Shown one piece after another: positions 36,270 through 43,183 of a DNA stretch of 64,000 nt. The DNA comes from Hypericibacter sp049323455 (GTDB lineage: Bacteria; Pseudomonadota; Alphaproteobacteria; Dongiales; Dongiaceae). The notes beneath the pieces are model-generated. The model was not told the origin of the DNA. It saw nothing but the letters and a program-made list of their open reading frames with translations, and did not search any database. The position numbers were made by a program, and so were the translations under genes. The DNA lies in contig JBMONF010000065.1 of assembly GCA_049323455.1 (NCBI GenBank), positions 124,001 to 188,000 of the forward strand, given 5' to 3'. Position 1 is the first letter of the stretch. Each line of letters opens with the position of its first letter.

Positions 36270-38501
36270 TCACAACGGCTTCGGATCGATGAACCGCCTG
36301 AGCACGTTGCCGGTGATGCGCGCGACGTTGTTGTCGTAACCGTTGTGCGCGAGGCTGCCGGCCCAGGCGATCGAGCCGGTCGAGAACACGGCCCCGCCGT
36401 TCGGCGTCTCGAAGAAGACCATGTCGGCCCTCACCTTCGGATGCTCGATCCCGTCGATGCCGGGATGGGTCGAGATCAGCTCCTCGGGCGTCACGACATA
36501 GACGTTCGTATGCATCTCCGAGGCGGCCAGCACCAGCGCATGGGGCGGCGTGCCGAGCCTTGCGTCCACGATGTCGAGCTCGAGGCCCGCGGCGCCGCCG
36601 CCGATGCTGCCGAAATCGCCGATCTTCTCGTCCGGCCCGATGCCTTCGAAGATGAAGCCTGCGCGCGGATCGAAGCTGCCGGGCTTGCGGCGATACCAGG
36701 AGGATTCGTCGAAGCCCTCCGAGCCGAAGCCCACGCCCACGAGCGCCTGGGGCGCCAGGCCGCTGTTGCGCCACAGCCCGCTCATCTCGCCGGTGAAGCT
36801 CAGGTAATACTCGCCGGGCTCGGCGATCCAGGTGCGCGTGCCGTTCTCGGCGCGGCGGATCTCGATCACGCCCGGCAGCGTCGGGTGCCAGGCGATGCGC
36901 CAATAGAAGCCGTTGCCGCCCGTATAGATCAGCCGGCCGCCCTGTTGCAGATAGGCCTCGATCGCGCGCATCTGCTGGAGCGAGTGGTATTCGGGGTGCG
37001 TGCCGGTGATGACGCAGCGATAGGGTGCCAGCAGGCTCGTGCCCTCGCGGTGCAGATCCTCGTCGGTGACGACGTCGAAGGGCTGGTCGATGGCCTCGAG
37101 CCAGTCGGCGATGTGGAGATCGGCGCCGAAGTTCCAGAGCGCGCCCTTGGGCCGCGTGTTGACGATCGGGCGGAGGCGCGAGCTATAGCAGGAGCCCGAG
37201 CCGTCGGTGTGGACGTCGTAGGTCGAGACGCCGAGCTCGCGTCGGTCGTTGAGCGTGAGCTCCGTGGGCCCGAACTCGAGTAGCGCGCCGTAGCAGATCT
37301 CGGCCAAGGGATCGTCCCAGCCGTGATGGCTGTTGGCATAGGCCATGTAGGTGGCGGTGGCCGCGAGGAAGGCCACGGGCGCCGTCGCCCGGCCTTTGGG
37401 TGGCAGGACGAAGAAGGGGACGAAGGCCTGCTGCTCGTAGGCCTCGCCGCAGGAGAGCTTCATCGCATAGATGCCCGAACGCATCTCGGCCGGGACCGGC
37501 ACTTCGAAGTCCGTTTCCCAGTCCGCGTCGTAGAGATCGTCCTCGTGGAAATGGATCGCGGCGTAATGCTCGGGCTTGTCGGTCCAGCGCAGGACCTCGC
37601 CGGTCCAGACCGCCCCCTTCATGGCGCGCGTCGGTAGATTGTGGGTCTCGCCATGGAGGCGGTTCGCGGAGAGATCGACCACGCGCGTCGTGGGAATGTC
37701 TCTCGCGAAGTCCCAGGCCGCGACCATGTGGGGCGCGAGCGCCGCCACGGTGCCCGGGTGAATCGCCTCGATCTCGGGTTCGTCGAGCGCACGGGCGACG
37801 AGGCGCGGCGCCTCGATCTTGCCGTTGTAGTGGCCGCCGAGCAGGGCCTTGGGGCCGCGCGCGCCGGCGACATGCGCCGCCATGGTGAAGGGCGTGCCGG
37901 CCGGCGGGCGCGGCTTTACCCGCAGCACCGCTTCGGCGACCGCACCCGAATCGTCGCGCGCCAGATGGGCCAGCGGCCGCTGCACCAGCCGCACCAGGCC
38001 CGAGCCGGCATCGAGGCTCGCCGCCACGCGGTACCAGGCGCGCTCGCGCAAGGGCCTTGTGGTCTTGATCGTGGCAAGCCCGCCCTTGCCGTCGCCGAGA
38101 TCGAGCGTCAAGGCACCGGTCTCGTCGAGGCGCAAGCGCAAACCGGCCTTGGCCGGCTCGGACCAGCGTGCCAGCAACGTCTGACTTTTTCTGCCTGGCA
38201 TGGTCGGCCAGACGAGCGCGGTGAGGGTGAAGCTCTCGATCGCATCGAGCGGGCTCGCTGCCGGAACCAGCACGGCGGAGCCCGCGTCGAGCGGCTGGCG
38301 ACGACCCGGATAGTCGCCATTGGCCGGGCTTGCCACGGGAACGTCCTTGTAGCCCGCACCGCCCGGCGAATCGTCGCCGCAAACGAGGCGCACCAGCTCC
38401 GCGCGATAGCGCGCAGCCCCCGCCTCGCAGCTCACCTTCACTTGGAGCCGGTCGCCCGGCCTCACGCTGTGGCGGTCGGCATAGCCCAGGATCTCGAGCA
38501 T
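36270..38501 (-). CDS. N,N-dimethylformamidase large-subunit-like amidohydrolase
   Basis: A 743-residue protein matching the large subunit of DMFase. Recognisable blocks: the opening GYADRHSV, AELVRLVCGDDSPGGAGYK, a LamG-like N-terminal beta-domain (about 70-240) with GGHYNGKIEAPR, then the catalytic half with VPFFVLPPKG, TATYMAYANSHHGW, LGVSTYDVHTDGSG and ITGTHPEYHSLQQ, ending in IAWAGSLAHNGYDNNVARIT. The known enzyme uses a mononuclear iron bound by two Tyr and one Glu; counterparts here are plausibly the Tyr at about 385-388, Tyr428 and Glu504. It would hydrolyse a formamide or related N-substituted amide to amine plus acid. The small-subunit gene lies 28 nt upstream on the same strand. 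Confidence 0.82.
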   Translation of the reverse strand: MLEILGYADRHSVRPGDRLQVKVSCEAGAARYRAELVRLVCGDDSPGGAGYKDVPVASPANGDYPGRRQPLDAGSAVLVPAASPLDAIESFTLTALVWPTMPGRKSQTLLARWSEPAKAGLRLRLDETGALTLDLGDGKGGLATIKTTRPLRERAWYRVAASLDAGSGLVRLVQRPLAHLARDDSGAVAEAVLRVKPRPPAGTPFTMAAHVAGARGPKALLGGHYNGKIEAPRLVARALDEPEIEAIHPGTVAALAPHMVAAWDFARDIPTTRVVDLSANRLHGETHNLPTRAMKGAVWTGEVLRWTDKPEHYAAIHFHEDDLYDADWETDFEVPVPAEMRSGIYAMKLSCGEAYEQQAFVPFFVLPPKGRATAPVAFLAATATYMAYANSHHGWDDPLAEICYGALLEFGPTELTLNDRRELGVSTYDVHTDGSGSCYSSRLRPIVNTRPKGALWNFGADLHIADWLEAIDQPFDVVTDEDLHREGTSLLAPYRCVITGTHPEYHSLQQMRAIEAYLQQGGRLIYTGGNGFYWRIAWHPTLPGVIEIRRAENGTRTWIAEPGEYYLSFTGEMSGLWRNSGLAPQALVGVGFGSEGFDESSWYRRKPGSFDPRAGFIFEGIGPDEKIGDFGSIGGGAAGLELDIVDARLGTPPHALVLAASEMHTNVYVVTPEELISTHPGIDGIEHPKVRADMVFFETPNGGAVFSTGSIAWAGSLAHNGYDNNVARITGNVLRRFIDPKPL

Positions 38502-38529
38502 CGGCGGTCTCTTGCGAAAGAGGGAAAGG

Positions 38530-38835
38530 TCAGTCGAGCTCGAGTGCGCGGCCGGTGAGCTCGCGCCAGCGCAGCTTGAACACGCCCCACTCCGCGTCCT
38601 CCCAGGAATAGAAGACGTAGCCCGGCACGCGCTCGATCGGATCGCCGGGATTGGCGCCCATGCGGCCCAGCACCCATTCGCGGTGGCGCTTCGTGCAGAT
38701 CAGCACGTAGCGGCCGGCGTTCGCGCCGCCGCGCATGCGGTTCAGCACGCGCTGCAGCTCGCCGCTGTGGCGGCCATAGGGGCGGGCGCGAAACTCGCGC
38801 GCGAGGTCGGGGCGGTCGGGGTCGATTTCGTACAT
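38530..38835 (-). CDS. N,N-dimethylformamidase small-subunit-like protein
   Basis: About 101 residues. GELQRVLNRMRGGANAGRYV, ICTKRHREWVLGRMG and WEDAEWGVFKLRWRELTG correspond by eye to the LQRVHNYFRMQPTFGKYYIY...REWDAYRI region and tail of the DMFase small subunit, and the gene immediately precedes the large subunit, as in known DMFase operons. The start at 38835 (MYEIDPDRP) is preferred because the upstream ATG at 38886 begins within a family A repeat. No signal peptide, so both subunits are cytoplasmic. Confidence 0.7.
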   Translation of the reverse strand: MYEIDPDRPDLAREFRARPYGRHSGELQRVLNRMRGGANAGRYVLICTKRHREWVLGRMGANPGDPIERVPGYVFYSWEDAEWGVFKLRWRELTGRALELD

Positions 38836-38891
38836 GGGGATTCTCGAGGGATCTGCTGACGATGCTATGCGTTTCTTGTTCAACATTTACT

Positions 38892-38973
38892 CGTCACCCT
38901 CGCGAAAGCGAGGGTCCATGGAACGGCCGGAGCACGACATCGCCATGGATTCCCGCTTGCGCGGGAATGACGG
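38892..38973. repeat. Dispersed intergenic palindromic repeat, family A copy 3
   Basis: CCCTCGCGAAAGCGAGGGTCC and ATTCCCGCTTGCGCGGGAATG hairpins, immediately upstream of the small-subunit gene. It lies in the 190-nt gap before the binding-protein gene and holds no coding sequence. Confidence 0.85.
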
Positions 38974-39025
38974 AAGAAATAGCGGGAATAGCGACCGAGG
39001 GCTCGTAGCAGGTAAGGCACGTCGA

Positions 39026-40138
39026 TCATCCGCCCGCGCGTACCTCCTCGAAGATCTGGTTGCGCTTCAGCTCCATCTCCGGCGTCGTCTCGGTCTCGAA
39101 CACGCTGCTCTTGAACAGCGCCGCCGGCGAGGAGAAGCCCAGATCCGCCACGATCTTGGGATCGGCGACCTCGAAGGACTTCCGGTTGCAGTGGCCGTAG
39201 CCATACTGCTCGATCATGTACTTGCCGGTCTCCGGCGCGCACATGGCGTCGATGAAATCATAGACCTGCTCGTCCGGCGCCGTGGCGTTGGCCATGTGCA
39301 CGAGGCCGCAGGTCCAGGAGAGGATGCCCTCCTTGGGCACCATGTAGTCGACCGGCACGCCCTGCTTGCGCAAGGCCGCCAGTCCGTCGTTCCAGGCATA
39401 GGCGATCGCGATCTCGCCCGAGGCCATGGCCTGCTGATATTCCGAGGGCGAATCCCAGTAGAAGCGCACGAGCTTGCGCTGCTGCATCAGGAGCTCCTTG
39501 ATCCTGGCGCCTTCTTCGTCGGAGAAGGAGAACGGATCGATGCCGAGCACGAGCGCCGCCACCGTCACGGTCGGCGTGGCGTTGTACATCGAGATCTTGC
39601 CTTCGTAGCGCTCGTCGAAGGCGAGCTTCCAGGAGGGCTCGTCGGATTGCACCAGATCGGTGCGGTAGAGCAGCGAGCCGTTGCCCCAATCGAACGGCAC
39701 GATCCAATGCTCGCCGTCGATCCTGGCGCCGGGCAGATCGAACAGCTCGGGCCAGATGTCGTTCCAATATTTCAAGCGCGCCGTGTCGATCTTCTTGATC
39801 ATGCCGAGCTTGTGCCAGCGCGCGATGTCCTCCACGCAAGGATGCGAGATGTCGGCGACGAAGCCAGACTGCAGCTTCTGGAACGCCTCCTCGGTGCCGC
39901 CGAAGAGGGTGAAGCTCGGCGAGCCGCCATATTTCTTGATGTACTCGCCATGGAGCTCGGGGATGTCATAGCCGGCCCAGGTAAAGACCTGGAGCGCATT
40001 GGCCTCGGCGGCTCGGGCCGGCCGGCCGAAGCGTATCGTGGTGGCGAGCCCGAGGCCCATCGCGGCCAGCGCCCTCGCGAAGTCGCGGCGCGTGAGGCGG
40101 CCCTCGGCGAGCCGGTCCATGAACTCGGTTTTTTCCAT
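39026..40138 (-). CDS. Spermidine/putrescine-type ABC transporter substrate-binding protein (PotD/PotF-like)
   Basis: A 370-residue periplasmic binding protein. The leader holds a Tat-like motif LTRRDFARALAAMGLGL with cleavage near ARAAEA (about residue 44). The mature protein has FTWAGYDIPELHGEYIKKYG, a GTEEAFQKL pocket segment, YWNDIWPELF, FDWGNGSLLYRTD, and GEIAIAYAWNDGLAAL, typical of PotD-like cluster D proteins. Polyamine-like or other small cations are expected ligands. No permease or ATPase genes adjoin it, so it is an orphan here. The start at 40138 follows GAGAGGAACG. It is transcribed with the DMFase-like genes downstream and the class III aminotransferase upstream. Confidence 0.88.
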   Translation of the reverse strand: MEKTEFMDRLAEGRLTRRDFARALAAMGLGLATTIRFGRPARAAEANALQVFTWAGYDIPELHGEYIKKYGGSPSFTLFGGTEEAFQKLQSGFVADISHPCVEDIARWHKLGMIKKIDTARLKYWNDIWPELFDLPGARIDGEHWIVPFDWGNGSLLYRTDLVQSDEPSWKLAFDERYEGKISMYNATPTVTVAALVLGIDPFSFSDEEGARIKELLMQQRKLVRFYWDSPSEYQQAMASGEIAIAYAWNDGLAALRKQGVPVDYMVPKEGILSWTCGLVHMANATAPDEQVYDFIDAMCAPETGKYMIEQYGYGHCNRKSFEVADPKIVADLGFSSPAALFKSSVFETETTPEMELKRNQIFEEVRAGG

Positions 40139-40381
40139 CACGGGAACGTTCCTCTCCCAGCTTCGTTGGCGGGCCTTGCGCCGCGCGAGCCGTTCACGGT
40201 CCCGCGTGGCACGGGTGCCGGCTCGCGTTATCGTTGTATTTTGGCGAGTTGACCAAGAATCGATCGATAGCACAAGCCGATCGGTCGATAGGGCGGCGAA
40301 GCTTGGGGTAGGACAGATTCCGATTAGGCGAAACCCCTTCGTCGCTCCCGCGCCCGCGGGCTTCGCCCGCTTCCTTTGATT

Positions 40382-40460
40382 TGCCGGCGAAGTCGGCTCG
40401 GGGGCCCAGGGCCACCGCACGTCGCTCGCCCCTGGGTTCCTGCTTTCGCAGGAACGACGA
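40382..40460. repeat. Dispersed intergenic palindromic repeat, family A copy 4 (diverged)
   Basis: Keeps GGGGGCCCAGGGCCACCGCA, CACGTCGCTCGCC and a right hairpin GTTCCTGCTTTCGCAGGAAC, but its left hairpin is degraded. It is part of a 351-nt gap (40139-40489) between the aminotransferase stop and the binding-protein start, where I see no gene; a GC-rich direct sequence GCTCCCGCGCCCGCGGGC lies just to its left. Confidence 0.7.
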
Positions 40461-40489
40461 TGAAAGATGTGCCGCGCGTCTCGCCCGCC

Positions 40490-41839
40490 TCAGCGGCCCA
40501 GCGGCGCCATCACCTCGGCGAGGCTCTTGGCCAGCAGCTCCACGATCTCGTCGAGCTCGGCCGGCGTGACGTTATAAGGCGGGGCCAGGATGATCTGGTC
40601 GCCGCGCACACCGTCGACATTGCCGCCGGTGGGGTAGCAGATGAGGCCGTTGGCGAAGGCGCGGTCGCGCACCCGTGCGAACAATTGCAGGGCCGGATCG
40701 AACGGCTCCTTGGTCGCGCGGTCGGCCACCAACTCGATGCCGATGAAGAAACCGCGGCCGCGGATGTCGCCGACATAGTCGCGCCCGCCGATCCGGTCGG
40801 CCAGCGCCTGCTTGAGCAGGACGCCCTCGCGCGCGACCTTTTCCACCAGCTTGTCGCGCGCGACGATGGTCTGCACCGCGACGCCGGCCGCACAGGCCGC
40901 CGTGTGGCCGGTGAAGGTGTGACCCGTGAGCGGTGCGCCATAACGCTCGAGGATCGGGCCCGCCACGCGCTCTTGATAGACGGCCGCCCCCAGCGGCAGA
41001 TAGCCGCCGGCCAGCCCCTTCGCCACCGACATGATGTCCGGCTCGACCCCGTCATGCTCGAGCGCGCGCCAGGTGCCGCAGCGCCCGGCGCCGCACATCA
41101 CCTCGTCGGCGATCATCAGCACGCCGTAGCGGTCGCAGATCGCGCGGATGCGCCTGGCGTAACCTGCCGGCGCCGGCACCGCGCCGCCGGCGGCCCCCAC
41201 CACGGGCTCGAACACGAAGGCCGCGATGCGCTCGGGTCCCTGGCGCAGGATCTCGCGCTCGAGCTCGTCGGCGCAATATTCGGCGACGTCCTCGGGCTTG
41301 ACACCCTTGGGCGGGCGGTACTCGTTGACGGCGGAGAGAAAGCTCGCTTCGGTGAGCGCACCCTCGAAGGGCGCGCGGCGCTCGCGAAAGCCGGAGATGG
41401 CGAGCGCCCCCAGCGTATTGCCGTGCCAGGAGCGCTGGCGCGAGATGAAGCGCCGGCGCGAGGTCTCGCCCCGCGCCGAGTGGTATTGCAGCGCGATCTT
41501 GAGACAGGATTCGACCGCCTCCGAGCCGCCCGAGACGAACACCATGCGCTTCAGGGCCCCGCCGCAGCGCCGCGCCACGATCTCCGTCAGCTGCTCCAGA
41601 GGATCGCTGGTGAAGGTGTAGCGATAGCCGTGCGCCACGCGATCGAGCTGCGCCTTGATTGCGGCGTTGACCTCCTCGTTGCCGTGGCCGAGGCAGAACA
41701 CGGCCGGTCCGCCGGAGCCGTCGAGATAGCGCTTGCCGGCGGCGTCATAGACATAGGCACCCTTGCCCCAGGCGATCTTGGGCAGGGAGGGGGCGTCGCC
41801 ATAATGGGCGGCACCAGGGCGAGGCTGGGCGTTGGACAT
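40490..41839 (-). CDS. Class III (omega-type) aminotransferase
   Basis: A 449-residue PLP enzyme of fold type I. YLDGSGGPAVFCLGHGNEEV is the N-terminal substrate region, FVSGGSEAVESCLKIA binds the phosphate, SWHGNT stacks on the cofactor, IADEVMCGAGRCG carries the Asp contacting the pyridine nitrogen, and SVAKGLAGGYLPLGA contains the PLP lysine. Such enzymes deaminate polyamines, beta-alanine, taurine or other primary amines with pyruvate or 2-oxoglutarate; the exact amine is not readable. The start at 41839 (MSNAQPRPG) follows AGGAG. It opens a minus-strand block with the PotD-like protein and the DMFase-like pair, which suggests a shared amine or amide catabolic route. Confidence 0.88.
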   Translation of the reverse strand: MSNAQPRPGAAHYGDAPSLPKIAWGKGAYVYDAAGKRYLDGSGGPAVFCLGHGNEEVNAAIKAQLDRVAHGYRYTFTSDPLEQLTEIVARRCGGALKRMVFVSGGSEAVESCLKIALQYHSARGETSRRRFISRQRSWHGNTLGALAISGFRERRAPFEGALTEASFLSAVNEYRPPKGVKPEDVAEYCADELEREILRQGPERIAAFVFEPVVGAAGGAVPAPAGYARRIRAICDRYGVLMIADEVMCGAGRCGTWRALEHDGVEPDIMSVAKGLAGGYLPLGAAVYQERVAGPILERYGAPLTGHTFTGHTAACAAGVAVQTIVARDKLVEKVAREGVLLKQALADRIGGRDYVGDIRGRGFFIGIELVADRATKEPFDPALQLFARVRDRAFANGLICYPTGGNVDGVRGDQIILAPPYNVTPAELDEIVELLAKSLAEVMAPLGR

Positions 41840-42108
41840 GGGTGCGGGGCTCCTGGCGAGAGGCGGCGGCCCGGGCGGGCCCGCGGGAAGCCTCCGATAC
41901 CGGCTCCCGCGCGCCGGCCAAGGCCGCGAAAGAACGCGCCAATTTGCCAGAATGCGGGATCGGCACAAGCGGCCTTTGGCGGGGAGCGTCAAGGGCCATT
42001 TTGCGGTCGCGGGGCGGGCGGGGCTGTGCTATCTGCTTGCCCCGCCTAGGGGAACACCCGGGGGAGCGCCGACCTGCCCGCGGGTTCCGATCCTGATCTC
42101 AAGGACCG

Positions 42109-43065
42109 ATGCCCACCTTCCTCGATTTCGAAAAGCCGATCGCCGAGCTCGAAGGCAAGATCGAAGAGCTGCGCCATCTGGAGGGCGGCGGCGATCTCAA
42201 CATCGCCGAGGAGGTGGCGCGCCTGCAGGCCAAGGTCGACAAGCTCCTGCGCCAGACCTACGGCAAGCTCACCCCTTGGCAGAAGACGCTGGTGGCGCGC
42301 CATCCCGAGCGGCCGCATTTCCTCGACTATGTGAACGCGCTGATCGAGGACTTCACGCCGCTCGCCGGCGACCGCAGCTTCGCCGACGACCGCGCCATCC
42401 TGGGCGGGCTCGGCCGCTTCCGCGGCCGCTCGGTGATGGTGCTGGGCCACGAGAAGGGGGCCGACACGGCGAGCCGCGTGCGCCACAATTTCGGCATGGC
42501 GCGGCCCGAGGGCTATCGCAAGGCGCAGCGCCTGATGGATCTGGCCGACCGTTTCGGCCTGCCCGTGCTGGCGCTGGTGGATACGCCCGGCGCCTATCCC
42601 GGCGTCGATGCCGAGGCGCGCGGCCAGGCCGAGGCGATCGCGCGCGCGATCGAGACCTGTCTCAAGATCCGCGTGCCGCTGGTGGCCGCCATCATCGGCG
42701 AGGGCGGCTCGGGCGGCGCCATCGCGCTGGCCGCCGGCAACCGCGTGCTGATGCTCGAGCACGCCGTCTATTCGGTGATCTCGCCCGAGGGCTGTGCCTC
42801 GATCCTGTGGCGCTCGGCCGACATGGCCAAGGAGGCGGCCGAGGCGCTGAAGCTCACGGCCGACGACCTGCTCAAGCTGGGCGTGATCGACGAGGTCGTG
42901 CCCGAGCCCGTGGGGGGCGCGCACCGCGGCCGCGAGGAGACCGTCGCGGCGCTGGGCGCGGCGCTGGAAAGGGCGCTGGCCGCGCTCGAAGGGCAATCGG
43001 GGGACGAGCTCAAGCGCGGGCGGCGCGAGAAGTTCCTCGCCATGGGGCAGAAGAGCCTGGCGTAA
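42109..43065 (+). CDS. accA: Acetyl-CoA carboxylase carboxyltransferase subunit alpha
   Basis: A 318-residue subunit of the ACC carboxyltransferase, which moves CO2 from carboxybiotin to acetyl-CoA in fatty-acid synthesis. The N-terminal FLDFEKPIAELEGKIEELRH helix, VMVLGHEKGADT, VDTPGAYPGVDAEARGQAEA, IIGEGGSGGAIALAAGNRVL, YSVISPEGCASILW and the ending KFLAMGQKSLA are hallmarks. AAGGA precedes the ATG. The gene is alone; the partner accD is not in this window. Converges with secA through a family C repeat. Confidence 0.96.
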   Translation: MPTFLDFEKPIAELEGKIEELRHLEGGGDLNIAEEVARLQAKVDKLLRQTYGKLTPWQKTLVARHPERPHFLDYVNALIEDFTPLAGDRSFADDRAILGGLGRFRGRSVMVLGHEKGADTASRVRHNFGMARPEGYRKAQRLMDLADRFGLPVLALVDTPGAYPGVDAEARGQAEAIARAIETCLKIRVPLVAAIIGEGGSGGAIALAAGNRVLMLEHAVYSVISPEGCASILWRSADMAKEAAEALKLTADDLLKLGVIDEVVPEPVGGAHRGREETVAALGAALERALAALEGQSGDELKRGRREKFLAMGQKSLA

Positions 43066-43088
43066 CGAGGCTTCGGCCTCAGAAGCGA

Positions 43089-43155
43089 CCTCATGCTGAG
43101 CTTGTCGAAGCATGAGGAAGCTCCGCCTCATCCTTCGACAAGCTCAGGATGAGGC
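43089..43155. repeat. Dispersed intergenic repeat, family C copy 2
   Basis: Two hairpins, CTCATGCTGAGCTTGTCGAAGCATGAG (first arm CTCATGCT) and CCTCATCCTTCGACAAGC...CAGGATGAGG, in the 118-nt space between convergent accA and secA. The two hairpins are also partly complementary to each other through TTGTCGAAG / CTTCGACAA, allowing alternative folding. Probably a bidirectional terminator. Confidence 0.85.
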
Positions 43156-43183
43156 GTCGCGCAGACCTACGAGCGACGCCCGC

